From Nocardia wallacei (GTDB taxonomy: Bacteria > Actinomycetota > Actinomycetes > Mycobacteriales > Mycobacteriaceae): 32,050 nucleotides of DNA. The stretch's first letter is position 1; every line of letters begins with the position of its first letter. The DNA is taken from NCBI RefSeq assembly GCF_029869545.1, contig NZ_JARWQD010000200.1, forward strand, positions 1 to 32,050, in the 5' to 3' direction. The notes under the pieces are model-generated. The model saw only the letters and a list, made by a program, of their open reading frames with translations, did not search any database and was not told the origin of the DNA. The position numbers and the translations under genes were made by a program. This document shows positions 7,829 to 17,244 of this stretch, piece by piece.

Positions 7829-8146
7829 TTGGTGCGTGACACGGTTGCGGGGCCCGTGGGGCTCCGATCCGGTGCGGGGAAAACCATAACAGGCCGCTGG
7901 TCGTAAAGTGAAATCGCCTGTTCAGGGGCGGTGTGGGGGATTGTGCCCGATGTTGTTAACGGATGGGCGGTCCGAACGGATGAAGGGGCAGACCGATCGG
8001 AGATCCCGCCGTGTTTGCGCGTTTCGGGCCCTTCCGGCTGGCAGAATAGGCGGGGCGTGGTCTCGACCGATCCCCGCGGGCGTGGTGGGTTGAGCAGCAT
8101 CGCCGGGGTGGCCCGGCGGCGCCGAGAACATGAAACGGGGTTGGAC
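7829..8146. other. Intergenic region between tRNA-Lys and the L,D-transpeptidase gene
   Basis: 318 bp holding the divergent promoters of the tRNA (left) and the transpeptidase (right). The transpeptidase frame is open back to 7931, but that upstream part has no lipoprotein features and is not needed. I see no terminator, riboswitch or repeat that I can support here. Confidence 0.5.
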
Positions 8147-9355
8147 ATGAGCGTTTGGCGGGGCCGACATCGGTCGAAGGTAGTGCTCGGATCGGTTGCC
8201 GTACTGTCCGCGCTAGCGCTGGCGGCGACCGGATGCAGCGATTCGGGGGCGAGTTCCGGCTCGGCGATCGAGTCCAATCCGGTATCGGAGATGATCAAGC
8301 CCAAGCTGGTCGCGCCGGTCAAGGACGGTGACGTCGGGGTATCGCCGGCGGTGCCGCTGCAGGTGCGGGTCGAGGACGGCAAGTTCACCTCCGTCACGCT
8401 GTTCAACCCGGAGGGCGCCCCGGTGTCCGGGCAGCTCGCGCCCGACGGCCGGTCCTGGCAGGTGGGCGAGCAGCTCGGTTTCGGCCGCACCTACCGGCTG
8501 CAGGCCGAGGCGGTCGGCCTGGGTGGCGCGGTCTCGAACACGCTGAGCTTCACCACGCTCTCGCCGCGCAACCGCACCCATCCGTGGCTGCTGCCCGGCG
8601 AGGCCGAGGTGGTCGGCATCGGACAGCCGGTGGCCGTGCAGTTCGACGAGAACATCCCCGATCGCCGGGCCGCGCAGGACGCCATCAAGATCACGACGAA
8701 TCCGCCGGTCGAGGGCGCGTTCTACTGGGTCAACAACCGTGAGGTGCGGTGGCGGCCCGAGCACTTCTGGGCGCCGAACACCCGGGTGACCGTCGATGTG
8801 AACACCTACGGCAAGGATCTGGGCCACGGCCTGATCGGCGACGCCGATATCCACTCCAGCTTCACCGTGGGCGAGCCCACCATCTTCACCGCCGACGACA
8901 ACACCAAGATGGTGACGGTGGAGATGAACGGCCAGGTGGTCCGCACCATGCCGACCTCGATGGGCAAGGCGTCCGACCCCACCGACAACGGCATCTACAT
9001 CATCAGCGACCGGTTCGACCACATCATCATGGATTCGTCCACCTACGGCGTCTCGGCGACCGGGCCCAACGGGTACCGCACACCGGTCGACTTCGCCACG
9101 CGCATGTCCTACAGCGGCATCTTCATGCACTCCGCGCCGTGGTCACTGGGCGCGCAGGGCAACTCCAACACCAGCCACGGCTGCCTGAACCTGAGCCCGG
9201 CGGACGCCCGCTGGGTCTACGAGAACGCCAAGCGTGGCGATATCGCCATCGTGAAGAACACGATCGGCGACACGCTGTCGGGCATCGACGGGCTCGGCGA
9301 CTGGAACATTCCGTGGGCCGAATGGAAGGCGGGCAACGCCGACACCAGCCGCTGA
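8147..9355 (+). CDS. L,D-transpeptidase lipoprotein, LdtMt2 type
   Basis: A 402-aa protein that makes 3-3 cross-links between meso-diaminopimelate residues of peptidoglycan. The start [10 protein letters not shown] gives a Sec signal with lipobox-like LAATGC and lipidated Cys30. Two Ig-like domains follow (about 55-150 and 150-255), then the YkuD catalytic domain. That domain carries His328 in IFMHSAPW and the SHGCLNLS signature with nucleophile Cys346. A C-terminal tail ends [10 protein letters not shown], as in M. tuberculosis LdtMt2 (Rv2518c). Length and domain order match that family. It acts outside the membrane and is carbapenem-sensitive in known homologues. The start has only a weak GGGG ribosome site. 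It converges with the YihY gene, 3 bp between stops. Confidence 0.93.
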   Translation: MSVWRGRHRSKVVLGSVAVLSALALAATGCSDSGASSGSAIESNPVSEMIKPKLVAPVKDGDVGVSPAVPLQVRVEDGKFTSVTLFNPEGAPVSGQLAPDGRSWQVGEQLGFGRTYRLQAEAVGLGGAVSNTLSFTTLSPRNRTHPWLLPGEAEVVGIGQPVAVQFDENIPDRRAAQDAIKITTNPPVEGAFYWVNNREVRWRPEHFWAPNTRVTVDVNTYGKDLGHGLIGDADIHSSFTVGEPTIFTADDNTKMVTVEMNGQVVRTMPTSMGKASDPTDNGIYIISDRFDHIIMDSSTYGVSATGPNGYRTPVDFATRMSYSGIFMHSAPWSLGAQGNSNTSHGCLNLSPADARWVYENAKRGDIAIVKNTIGDTLSGIDGLGDWNIPWAEWKAGNADTSR

Positions 9356-9358
9356 CCC

Positions 9359-10276
9359 TCAGCCCTCGGGGGTACCGGCCTCGATAGTGCGCTCGCGGGC
9401 CAGCTCGGCGTTGAATTCGGCGCCGAGCAGCACCGCGATATTGGAGATCCACAGCCACACCAGGAATACGACGACGCCGCCCAGCGAGCCGTAGGTCTTG
9501 TTGTAGGAGCCGAAATTGGCGACGTAGACGGCGAATCCGGCGGAGGCGGCGATCCACAGCAGCACGGCGAGGACGCTGCCCGGGGTGAGCCAGCGGAATC
9601 CGGGTTGCCGCGCGTTCGGCGCGGCCCAGTACAGCAGCGCGATCGCGAGGCTGAGCAGGACCGCCAGCAGTGGCCATTTCGCGATGTCCCACACCTGGAT
9701 TCCGGCGCGGCCGACACCGATCCAGTGCCCGGCGCGCTCGGCGATCGTCCCCGTGACCAGGACCCCGATCGTGCAGGTGGCGAGCAGCAACACCATCGTG
9801 GCGGTCAGGGCGATCCGCAGCGGCACCGTCTTCCACACCGGTCGGCTCTCCGCGGTCTCGTAGAGGGAGTTGGCGGCGCGGATGAACGCCCCGACATAGG
9901 CCGAGGCGGTCCACAGCGCGGTCGCGAGGCCGACGATCGCCAACGGACCGGCGATCGCGCGAGACCCCTGGAGCTCCTCGATCGCGTCGACCAGCAGCTG
10001 CGTTCCGGTACCCGGGCCCAGATCGCGAACGGTGTCGATCAGCGATCCGCCGGCGGCGGGCCCGAGCAGGCCGAGCACCGACGTCAACACGATGATGCCG
10101 GGGAAGATCGAGAGCACGCTGTAATAGGTCAGTGCCGCCGCCCAATCGGTGAGGTTGTCGTCGCGGAACTCGGCGGCGGTGCGGCGCAGCACGGCCCACC
10201 AGGACCGTTGTCGCAGGTCGGTGGGCCCACCCGGCGCGGCGGTCCGGGGAATCGTTGGCGCGGTACCGTCCGACAT
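9359..10276 (-). CDS. YihY/BrkB family inner membrane protein
   Basis: A 305-aa protein. ATG 10276 has AGGAGG nine bases upstream. After ~45 cytoplasmic residues the family signature appears (NLTDWAAALTYYSVLSIFPG), followed by about six hydrophobic helices. The helix with LWTASAYVGAFIRAANSLYE and the later YGSLGGVVVFLVWLWISN are hallmarks of YihY/UPF0761. The protein ends with a charged tail after LLGAEFNAELAR. The family was once called ribonuclease BN by mistake; its real function (transport or envelope role) is not established. Its stop is 3 bp from the transpeptidase stop on the other strand, so transcription from both sides collides here. The 160-bp gap upstream is shared with the divergent DUF2252 gene. 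Confidence 0.9.
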   Translation of the reverse strand: MSDGTAPTIPRTAAPGGPTDLRQRSWWAVLRRTAAEFRDDNLTDWAAALTYYSVLSIFPGIIVLTSVLGLLGPAAGGSLIDTVRDLGPGTGTQLLVDAIEELQGSRAIAGPLAIVGLATALWTASAYVGAFIRAANSLYETAESRPVWKTVPLRIALTATMVLLLATCTIGVLVTGTIAERAGHWIGVGRAGIQVWDIAKWPLLAVLLSLAIALLYWAAPNARQPGFRWLTPGSVLAVLLWIAASAGFAVYVANFGSYNKTYGSLGGVVVFLVWLWISNIAVLLGAEFNAELARERTIEAGTPEG

Positions 10277-10435
10277 GATGCACAACCTCCTGACGCTGGC
10301 GCGGTACCCGACGTCGAACGGCACAAACGCCCGGGCGTGACCGCGTAGGACTGTGATGCGGGCGAAATCCGGCACTTCGAGGGCTCGGCGTGCGTTGAGG
10401 GTGCAGGGTGGAAGTGGAGAGCGAGGAGTGCGGAC

Positions 10436-11782
10436 ATGTTCGGCTCATGGATGGATTCGGACGAGGCGTACGACCGCGGACGGGCGCTGCGCGAGGACGT
10501 CGACCACAGGGAGCATCGCGATTTCGAGCTGCCCGCCGACCGTCCCTCGATCGTCGACTACGTCAAGGCGAGCAATGCCGATCGGGTGCCGGAGCTGATC
10601 CCGCTGCGGGTGGGGCGAATGCTGGAGTCGCCGTTCGCCTTCTACCGAGGCACCGCCGGTTTGATGGCCGGTGACCTCGTCACGACCCCGGACAGCGGCC
10701 TCACCGCTCAGCTGTGCGGTGACGCGCACGCGGCCAACTTCGGTCTCTACGGCACGCCGGACGGCCGAATCGTCATGGATATCAACGACTTCGACGAAAC
10801 CGTGCCGGGCCCGTGGGAATGGGACCTGAAACGCCTCGCCGCCAGTCTGGTGCTGGCCGGTCGCGAGGGCGGGGTGTCGGAGAGCGGCTGTCGCGAGGCC
10901 GCGCACGACGCCGCCCAGAGCTACCGGCGCACCATCGACCACCTGGCACAGCTGCCGTTCCTGGAGTCCTGGACCGCGCTGGGGGACGAGTCGGTGATCG
11001 ATCGGGTCGAGGCCGACGAGCTGACCGACGATTTCGCCAGGGCCGCGGGCAAGGCGAAGAAGAACACCAGCGCCAGGGTCGCGGCGAAGACGACCCGCGC
11101 CGACGGCGCGCAGTGGAAGTTCGTCGCCGACCCGCCGGTGCTCACGGAGGTGCCCGAGGCGACGGCCGCGGAGGTCACCGCCGCGCTGGACGACTACGTG
11201 CGCACGCTGCGCGAGTCGAGGGCGCACCTGATCAAGCGGTACACCGTGTGCGATGTGGCCTTCCGGGTGGTCGGCACGGGCAGCGTCGGGCTGCGCAACT
11301 ATCTGATCCTGTTGCGCGGCAACGACGATGAGGCGCTGGTGCTGCAGGCCAAGCAGGCCCGGCCGAGCGCGCTGCAGGATGTGCTGGGCCTCCCGGCGGT
11401 GCCGCACGAGGGGCAGCGGATCGTCGACGGTGCGCGACTGGTGCAGGCCGAGACCGATATCCTGCTCGGCTGGGCCACCATCGGGTCGCGCCCCTACATC
11501 GTCCGCCAGTTCCGCAACCGCAAGGGCTCCATCGAGGTCACCGAGCTGAAGAAGGACCACCTCGACGACTACGGCCGCCTGGCCGGTGCCCTGCTCGCCC
11601 GCGCCCACAGCCGCTCGATCGATCCCCGGGTGCTGGCGGGCTACTGCGAGGACGGCGACAAGCTGGATTCCGCCTACGCCCGCTACGCCATCGACTACGC
11701 CGACCAGACCGAGGCCGACCACGAGGAGCTGGTTCGCGCGGTGAAAAGCGGTGCGCTCCCGGCGGCCGAGGACGACGAGTAA
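10436..11782 (+). CDS. DUF2252 family protein
   Basis: A 448-aa protein matching DUF2252 in length and motifs. Residues 93-106 (LCGDAHAANFGLYG) and 114-122 (MDINDFDET) form the conserved core. It resembles aminoglycoside-phosphotransferase/kinase-like folds, with HANFG-like and DFD-like metal/phosphate-binding residues. WEWDLKRLAAS follows at about 127. GTGSVGLRNYLILLRG near 280 is another conserved block. A phosphotransferase activity is plausible but not proven for the family. GAGGAG eight bases before the ATG supports this start. It is soluble, with no signal peptide. The gene stands alone: the upstream neighbour is divergent and the next gene starts 110 bp downstream. Confidence 0.9.
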   Translation: MFGSWMDSDEAYDRGRALREDVDHREHRDFELPADRPSIVDYVKASNADRVPELIPLRVGRMLESPFAFYRGTAGLMAGDLVTTPDSGLTAQLCGDAHAANFGLYGTPDGRIVMDINDFDETVPGPWEWDLKRLAASLVLAGREGGVSESGCREAAHDAAQSYRRTIDHLAQLPFLESWTALGDESVIDRVEADELTDDFARAAGKAKKNTSARVAAKTTRADGAQWKFVADPPVLTEVPEATAAEVTAALDDYVRTLRESRAHLIKRYTVCDVAFRVVGTGSVGLRNYLILLRGNDDEALVLQAKQARPSALQDVLGLPAVPHEGQRIVDGARLVQAETDILLGWATIGSRPYIVRQFRNRKGSIEVTELKKDHLDDYGRLAGALLARAHSRSIDPRVLAGYCEDGDKLDSAYARYAIDYADQTEADHEELVRAVKSGALPAAEDDE

Positions 11783-11892
11783 CGCAGCCGTTCGCCTGGC
11801 TTTCCCGCCGAATTCGTTGTGCGGGAACATCTGTCCCGTACGGTAAGCGCTGTCACCGTCGGATTGCGGAGCGAGGGAAAGGGACGACCACG

Positions 11893-12408
11893 ATGGCGGA
11901 TGCATCGATCGAGGTGCTGCTGGACGACTTCGAGAACAAGGGCCGATGGGGACTCGGCGGCGACGGAGCGAGCAGGACCCACCTCACGACATTCGCCGAG
12001 GGCGCGCCGACCAAGCGGCCGGGCGTCTACGCCGACGGCGCCGCCGGGGCCGACCATCGCGCCCTGGTCCTGCTGATCCGCGCGGCCACCGACGGTCTGG
12101 AGGTCGACCTGGTCGCGAAACAGGGTGAGGGCTTCGCGATTCCGGGCAGGATCGAGGCGCTGAATCTGTGGGTGCGCTCGCCGCACGCGTCGATCGAGAT
12201 CGCCGCCGACCTCGGCGGCAGTGCGCGGAATCTGTTGCTGGGCACCGTATCCGCGGATGCCGAATGGCAGCGCGTCCAGGGCCGCCTCGATGCTTCGCTC
12301 GCCGACACCACCCTGCTCGGCCTCCAGATCCGCCTCACCGAGGTGATCAAGCGCGAGGGCGAGGTCATGATCCTGCTCGACGACCTCACCGCCCACACCG
12401 AACACTGA
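11893..12408 (+). CDS. Hypothetical protein with jelly-roll-like pattern
   Basis: A 171-aa soluble protein. It begins with VLLDDFENKGRWG, a D-D-F-E-x-W-like opening also seen in FlaA-type and carbohydrate-binding beta-sandwich proteins. Alternating hydrophobic strands (IEALNLWVRS, IEIAADLGG, GLQIRLTEV) end with VMILLDDLTAH, a typical closing strand of such folds. I infer a galactose-binding-like or FlaA-like fold; no catalytic motif is visible. There is no signal peptide, so it appears cytoplasmic, which is odd for a sugar-binding domain. The ATG follows an AGGGAAAGGGA ribosome-site region. It could be co-transcribed with the DUF2252 gene 110 bp upstream. Confidence 0.8.
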   Translation: MADASIEVLLDDFENKGRWGLGGDGASRTHLTTFAEGAPTKRPGVYADGAAGADHRALVLLIRAATDGLEVDLVAKQGEGFAIPGRIEALNLWVRSPHASIEIAADLGGSARNLLLGTVSADAEWQRVQGRLDASLADTTLLGLQIRLTEVIKREGEVMILLDDLTAHTEH

Positions 12409-12499
12409 ACGCGAGCCGCCGGAGCTGATGTCACGGTGCTTTCCGGTGATGGCCGGGTAGCTGCGCGTATCGAACGGGATGTCGGTTCCTGTCGCGCCG

Positions 12500-13408
12500 T
12501 CAGGCTCGGGAGTCGGCGGGGCCTATGTAGTCGGTGATCGTGGAGGCGACGGTGGTCGGTTGTTCGAGGTGGAGGAAATGGCCTGCGTGGGATACCGGGA
12601 CGAGTCGGCTGCCCATAGGAAGACGGGCGCCCACGCCGGTGTACAGCTGTGGGCGGAGGCATCCGTCGGAGAGGCCGTGCAGTTGCAGGGTGGGCTGCCG
12701 GGGCGGTGACATCAGCTGTCGCTGGAAGGCTGCGTGCCTGCTCGAGGTGGTTCCGGGACGGACCAGGCGCCGGTAGTAGTCGATGATCGCGTGGCGATTG
12801 TCCGCCGTTCGCGCGGACTGTGCGAGATGGCGCAGGTCGGTCGTCGCGTCGTAGCCCGGCGACCAGGTCTTCCAGAGGAACGCCACCATCCGGTCGAAGA
12901 TCTGCTCCGGCAGTATCGGCAGCTGGTTGACGAGGATGTACCAGCTGTGGGCGGTCTGGGCGAGGATCTGCGGGACCTGCCTCGCCGCGGTCCTGCGCTG
13001 CGGAGTGACACAGGCCAGCGGCGGGACGGCCAGGGAGACGATCCCGCGGAAGGGTGAATCATCCAGTGTCGCAATGGTATTCGCTGTGATGGCACCCCAG
13101 TCGTGCCCGATGAGGACCGCATCGGGGGCGCCGACCCGAGACGTCACGTCGAGCGCATCGGCGACGAGCGCCCCGACGCTCACATCGCGATCGCTCGGAA
13201 TCGATGACGGCCCGTAACCACGCAGGAACGGCGCGACGACGTAGTAGCCCGCCCCCGCCAGCTCCGGCGCCAGGTGCCGCCACGTCCACGCCGTATCCGG
13301 GTAGCCGTGCAGGCAGAGCGCCAGGTCGCCGCCCGCCTCGCCCCAGGTGAGTGCCTCGAGGCGGACCTCGCCGAGATCGAACGACCGGCGCCCGGGCTCG
13401 CGCGTCAC
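12500..13408 (-). CDS. Alpha/beta hydrolase, epoxide hydrolase/dehalogenase type
   Basis: A 302-aa alpha/beta-hydrolase. HGYPDT (near residue 34) is the oxyanion motif. GHDWGA near 102 places an Asp, not Ser, at the nucleophile elbow, as in epoxide hydrolases and haloalkane dehalogenases. The catalytic His is in HAGHFLHLEQP near the C-terminus. A cap region (about 140-225) with YYRRLVRP provides the lid; a Tyr there would fit an epoxide hydrolase. The GTG at 13408 was chosen because GGGGGA precedes it closely. GTG 13426 in the same frame is an alternative without a ribosome site. The substrate cannot be told. The gene is separated by 91 bp from the convergent gene downstream. Confidence 0.88.
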   Translation of the reverse strand: MTREPGRRSFDLGEVRLEALTWGEAGGDLALCLHGYPDTAWTWRHLAPELAGAGYYVVAPFLRGYGPSSIPSDRDVSVGALVADALDVTSRVGAPDAVLIGHDWGAITANTIATLDDSPFRGIVSLAVPPLACVTPQRRTAARQVPQILAQTAHSWYILVNQLPILPEQIFDRMVAFLWKTWSPGYDATTDLRHLAQSARTADNRHAIIDYYRRLVRPGTTSSRHAAFQRQLMSPPRQPTLQLHGLSDGCLRPQLYTGVGARLPMGSRLVPVSHAGHFLHLEQPTTVASTITDYIGPADSRA

Positions 13409-13517
13409 CGATTCCCCCTGGAGCACAACGGATATCGAGTTTCCGGCATCATCCCGTGGAACCTATCAAACCGATACCCGGTTGGCTAGAACCAGTTCTA
13501 ATTCAGGCGGCTGCCGG

Positions 13518-13997
13518 TCAGCGGATATCGATCGTCCCGTCGAACACCAGCGGTGTCGGTCCCGGCATGCAGTCGCGGAACATACTCGTCGGCATGGGGA
13601 GCCCGTAGCCGATCATGTTCGGGCGGCCGCCCTCGCCCTTGGTAACGGTGATCTGGATCGCCATCGAATCGGGGGCGGACAGCATCACCGGTTCGGCGGT
13701 GGTGATCGGATAGACCAGCGACGCGGTATTGCCGTTGACCCGCAGACAGGTGACAGGACCGGTGACCTCGACCGGCAGCGGCATGTTCCCGAACCGGCCC
13801 GTGGCCATATAGGTGCCGGTAGCGGGGCCGTCGCCCTGCCCCTCGGCGTCGACGTGCAGGATGTTCACGCCGAGTGCCTGCATGTTGCCGTTGATCGAAA
13901 CACCGGCGGGCGCCGCCGTTGCCTGCCCCGCCGACGCGGCCAGTGCCGCCCCGGCCAGCGCCGTCGCCGCCATACAGCGAGTAAACCGAGTAGCCAT
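13518..13997 (-). CDS. Secreted protein, hypothetical
   Basis: A 159-aa protein. ATG 13997 is preceded by AGGAGG. The N-terminus is a Sec signal peptide (MATRFTRCMAATALAGAALA) with a likely cut at ATA-AP near residue 29. The mature part is a ~130-residue beta-rich domain (GTYMATGRFGNMPLPVEVTG, then TCLRVNGNTASLVYPI), with Cys in TCLRVNG and in FRDCMPG that could pair. This is the layout of a common Nocardia/Rhodococcus exported family whose function I do not know. It lies upstream of the hydrolase on the same strand, 109 bp away, and downstream of tRNA-His and its terminator. Confidence 0.85.
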   Translation of the reverse strand: MATRFTRCMAATALAGAALAASAGQATAAPAGVSINGNMQALGVNILHVDAEGQGDGPATGTYMATGRFGNMPLPVEVTGPVTCLRVNGNTASLVYPITTAEPVMLSAPDSMAIQITVTKGEGGRPNMIGYGLPMPTSMFRDCMPGPTPLVFDGTIDIR

Positions 13998-14071
13998 AGA
14001 GCAACCTCCTACATGGGATATGCCGCGCGTATACCCGGTGCGCGCGCGTCCATGCGGCGCGGCCTCGAATA

Positions 14072-14114
14072 GCAAAAGGGGCAGGTGAGGTGTTCAACCT
14101 CTGACCTGCCCCTT
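14072..14114 (-). terminator. Rho-independent terminator of tRNA-His
   Basis: AAGGGGCAGGT (14076-14086) pairs with ACCTGCCCCTT (14104-14114), and the inner AGG/CCT pair closes further. On the minus strand the hairpin is followed by TTTTGCT. It lies just beyond the tRNA-His 3' end and separates it from the secreted-protein gene. Confidence 0.88.
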
Positions 14115-14119
14115 GTCAG

Positions 14120-14193
14120 GGTGGCTGACGGGACTCGAACCCGCGACAGCCAGGATCACAACCTGGTGCTCTACCAACTGAACTACAGCCACC
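14120..14193 (-). tRNA. tRNA-His (GTG anticodon)
   Basis: A complete cloverleaf on the minus strand: acceptor stem GTGGCTG/CAGCCAC with the extra G at position -1 opposite C73, the histidine identity element. The D-arm is AGTTCAGTTGGTAGAGC, the anticodon arm CCAGG-TTGTGAT-CCTGG has anticodon GTG, and the T-arm contains GGTTCGAGTCCC. CCA is not encoded. It sits beside orn, an arrangement I recall from mycobacteria. Confidence 0.95.
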
Positions 14194-14249
14194 ATGGCCG
14201 GCTCACGTACCGGCCGCGCTAGATCGTAACGCGTGGGGCGGCGCGGAAC

Positions 14250-14888
14250 CTAATCGGCTCCCGGCTGGGACGCCTTCGCGCTGGTCTGGCCGTCGGCGAG
14301 GGTGGCGGCGACCGCGGCGATCTCCGCCGTGGACGGGCCGGGCGGGGCGACGAACGCGGTGCGGCGGTAGTACTCGAGCTCGCGGATCGATTCCTGGATG
14401 TCGGCCAGGGCGCGGTGGGTGAGGCCCTTCTCCGGCTGGCCGAAGTAGATGCGGGGATACCAGCGGCGGCACAGCTCCTTGATCGAGCTCACGTCGACCA
14501 TGCGGTAATGCAGGTGGGCGTCGAGTTCGGGCATATCGCGGGCGATGAAGCCGCGGTCGGTGGCGATGGAGTTACCGGCCAGCGGGACCGTGCGGGGGGC
14601 GGGCACGTATTCCTTGACGTAGTCGAGGACCTGGCGCTCGGCCTCGGCCATGGTGACGGTGGAGCGGCGCACCTCGTCGGTGAGGCCGGAGCGGGCGTGC
14701 ATCTCCTGGACCACCGGCGGCATCGCGGCCAGCGCGGTGTCGTCGGCGTGGATGACGATGTCCACGCCCTCGCCGAGGATGTTGAGATCGCTGTCGGTCA
14801 CCAGCGCGGCCACCTCGATCAGCTTGTCGCTGTCCAGCCGCAGGCCGGTCATCTCGCAATCCATCCACACCATGTACTTGTCGCTCAC
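14250..14888 (-). CDS. orn: Oligoribonuclease
   Basis: A 212-aa DEDDh 3'-5' exonuclease that degrades 2-5-nt RNA (nanoRNA and pGpG) in the cytoplasm. Motif ExoI is WMDCEMTGL with Asp10 and Glu12. [18 protein letters not shown] carries the ExoII Asp. [18 protein letters not shown] holds the final His and Asp. The C-terminal ~35 residues are an Ala/Thr-rich extension. The start is taken as GTG 14888 (giving MSDKYMVW, the usual Orn N-terminus); GTG 14897 in frame is also possible, and neither has a clear ribosome site. It is followed by tRNA-His in the same direction and lies divergent from the HerA-like gene. Confidence 0.95.
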   Translation of the reverse strand: MSDKYMVWMDCEMTGLRLDSDKLIEVAALVTDSDLNILGEGVDIVIHADDTALAAMPPVVQEMHARSGLTDEVRRSTVTMAEAERQVLDYVKEYVPAPRTVPLAGNSIATDRGFIARDMPELDAHLHYRMVDVSSIKELCRRWYPRIYFGQPEKGLTHRALADIQESIRELEYYRRTAFVAPPGPSTAEIAAVAATLADGQTSAKASQPGAD

Positions 14889-15183
14889 GCGAGACACACT
14901 AGCTGTCAGGTCGCGACCGACCGGCGCACCTGGCCACGACGTATCGCGAGCGTCGAATTCGACACCTTGTATTTGTCGGGCATCCGGTCGGCACCAGAAC
15001 GCGCCGCCGCGCTGGTCGTCCGGCGCGCCGACAGCGCCGCGACGGGCATGTCGCCGCGGAGTTGCTGCGGGTGGTTGCCGCCCGGATAGGGGCGGTTGGG
15101 GATAAGGTCTTCGCAGATCCGTGCTTCGCTCAGGCGGTCGGCAATGTTGGCGGGAAGTTGGCAGGGCAGACGGAGGGTCGGCG

Positions 15184-17127
15184 ATGAGTACTCCTCAGGA
15201 GAAGGCGGAGGCGGCGCGGAAGGCGGCCGAGGAAGCCGCCCGCGTCGCGGCGGAAGCGGCCGCCGCGGCGGAGGCCGCCGAACGCGAGGCGGCCGCGGCC
15301 GAAGCGACGAAGGCGCAGACGGCCGAGGCCGAGAGCAAGAAGGCCGACGCGAAGAAGGCGCAGGCCGAGGCGGAGGCGAGCGAGGCCGAGGCGAGTAAGG
15401 CTGCGGCGGAAGCGGATTCGGAGCCCGGCACGAAAACCGCGGCAGGGGCAGGCGCCGATCCTGGTGCGAAAACCACTGGGGCAGATGCGGGCGCGGAGTC
15501 TGCCGCGAAAACCACAGGGGCAGAGGCGGATGCCGAACTGGGCGCGAAAGCCGCTGCGGCGGGCGCCGGGCCCGCCGCGAAAAGCACTGCGGCAGATGCC
15601 GGTTCCGACGGCGCGAACCCGGCCGCGCAGGAGATCGCCGCTGGATACGCCTTCGAGGGTGCCGCGCTGGAGCTGGGCACGGTGGTGGTGGGCGACGCGG
15701 TGGATCCGACCGCGCGCGTGCGGATTCCGCTGCGCACCATGAACCGGCACGGACTCGTCGCCGGTGCGACCGGCACCGGGAAGACCAAGACACTGCAGGG
15801 CATCGCCGAACAGCTGTCCGCCGCCGGGGTGCCGGTGGTGCTGGCGGACGTGAAGGGCGACCTGTCGGGACTGTCGCAGCCGGGCCAGTCCAACGACAAA
15901 ATCGCCACGCGCGCAAGGGAAACCGGTGACGGCGACTGGGCCCCGTCCGGCTACCCCACCGAGTTCGTCTCGCTGGGCACCGAGGGAATCGGCGTGCCGA
16001 TCCGCGCGACCATCACCGCGTTCGGGCCGGTGTTGCTGTCGAAGGTGCTGGGGCTCAACGAAACCCAGGAATCCACGCTCGGCCTGATCTTCCACTGGGC
16101 CGACAAGCAGGGACTGGCGCTGCTGGACCTGAAGGATCTGCGCGCGGTCATCCAGCACCTGACCAGCCCCGAGGGCAAGGAGGACCTCAAGGGCATCGGC
16201 GGCGTCTCGGCGACCACCGCGGGGGTGATCCTGCGGGCGCTGGTGAATCTGGAGAGCGAGGGCGGCGACACCTTCTTCGGTGAGCCGGAGCTGGATCCGT
16301 CGGATCTGCTGCGCACCGCCGGTGGGCAGGGCGTGATCACGCTGTTCGAGCTGGGTGCGCAGGCGTCGCGGCCGGTGCTGTTCTCCACGTTCCTGATGTG
16401 GGTGCTGGCGGATCTGTTCCAGACCCTGCCCGAGGTCGGCGATATGGACAAGCCGAAGCTGGTGTTCATCTTCGACGAGGCGCATCTGCTGTTCAACGAC
16501 GCCTCGAAGGCATTCCTGGACCAGGTGGAGCAGACGGTGAAGCTGATTCGCTCCAAGGGTGTCGGCGTGTTCTTCTGCACCCAGTTGCCCACCGATGTCC
16601 CGAATCAGGTGTTGTCGCAGCTGGGTGCCCGGATTCAGCACGCGCTGCGCGCCTTCACCCCCGACGACCAGAAGGCGCTGACCAAGACGGTCCGCACCTA
16701 TCCCAAGACCAGCGCCTACGACCTGGAGAAGGCGCTCACCTCCCTGGGCATCGGCGAGGCCGTGGTCACGGTGCTGTCGGAGAAGGGCGCCCCGACCCCG
16801 GTCGCGTGGACCCGCCTGCGTCCACCGCGCTCGCTGATGGACACCATCGGCGAGGACGCCATCCGCTCGGCGGCGCAGTCCAGTCCGCTGCACGCCAAGT
16901 ACGGCGAAACCATCGACCGGGAATCCGCCTACGAGTTGATGGCCGCGAAAGTCGCTGCGGCAGAGCCGGAACCGAAACCCGAGCGCCGCTCCGCCAAACA
17001 ACCCGCCGAGGATTCCGCCGCCGACCGCATCATGAAAAACCCCGCGGTGAAAAGCTTCCTCCGCTCCGCCGCCACGGCCGCGGGCCGCGAAATCAGCCGC
17101 AGCATCTTCGGCACCCGCCGCCGCTGA
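15184..17127 (+). CDS. HerA/DUF853-type helicase-like ATPase
   Basis: A 647-aa protein. Residues 1-~155 are Ala/Glu/Lys-rich: first a charged coiled-coil-like helix, then degenerate repeats of about 16 residues based on AKTTGA. The conserved DUF853 domain begins near 160. Walker [11 protein letters not shown] lies near 193-202 and Walker [13 protein letters not shown] near 425. [19 protein letters not shown] and the arginine-bearing [17 protein letters not shown] follow. The fold is the FtsK/HerA class of hexameric DNA-translocating ATPases, but the substrate of this branch is unknown. The ATG follows GGAGGG. As I recall, M. tuberculosis has the homologue Rv2510c beside orn, as here. The tail ends in [10 protein letters not shown]. 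Confidence 0.9.
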   Translation: MSTPQEKAEAARKAAEEAARVAAEAAAAAEAAEREAAAAEATKAQTAEAESKKADAKKAQAEAEASEAEASKAAAEADSEPGTKTAAGAGADPGAKTTGADAGAESAAKTTGAEADAELGAKAAAAGAGPAAKSTAADAGSDGANPAAQEIAAGYAFEGAALELGTVVVGDAVDPTARVRIPLRTMNRHGLVAGATGTGKTKTLQGIAEQLSAAGVPVVLADVKGDLSGLSQPGQSNDKIATRARETGDGDWAPSGYPTEFVSLGTEGIGVPIRATITAFGPVLLSKVLGLNETQESTLGLIFHWADKQGLALLDLKDLRAVIQHLTSPEGKEDLKGIGGVSATTAGVILRALVNLESEGGDTFFGEPELDPSDLLRTAGGQGVITLFELGAQASRPVLFSTFLMWVLADLFQTLPEVGDMDKPKLVFIFDEAHLLFNDASKAFLDQVEQTVKLIRSKGVGVFFCTQLPTDVPNQVLSQLGARIQHALRAFTPDDQKALTKTVRTYPKTSAYDLEKALTSLGIGEAVVTVLSEKGAPTPVAWTRLRPPRSLMDTIGEDAIRSAAQSSPLHAKYGETIDRESAYELMAAKVAAAEPEPKPERRSAKQPAEDSAADRIMKNPAVKSFLRSAATAAGREISRSIFGTRRR

Positions 17128-17177
17128 CCGGCGCGCACCCAAGGCTTGACCCAGCACTCCACGCACCCCTTGCACGA

Positions 17178-17234
17178 TCCCGCACCCCTTGCAAGGCCCT
17201 GGAGGCGGTGCGAGAACACGCAAGGGGTGCGGGA
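17178..17234. terminator. Bidirectional hairpin between convergent genes
   Basis: TCCCGCACCCCTTGC (17178-17192) pairs perfectly with 17220-17234 over 15 bp, loop 27 nt. A third partial direct copy (CGCACCCCTTGCA) occurs at 17161-17173. It lies between the stop of the HerA-like gene (17127) and that of the LysA-type gene (17245). No U-tract, so a factor-assisted bidirectional terminator is the best guess. Confidence 0.65.
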
Positions 17235-17244
17235 AGGTGGGTGG

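Noticed and set aside
7829..8146. Riboswitch before the L,D-transpeptidase gene
   Set aside because: No recognisable c-di-AMP (ydaO) or other riboswitch core could be seen.
14906..15916. Long Arg/Pro-rich reading frame opposite the HerA-like gene
   Set aside because: Composition is that of a shadow frame in high-GC DNA, and the + strand gene has clear Walker motifs.
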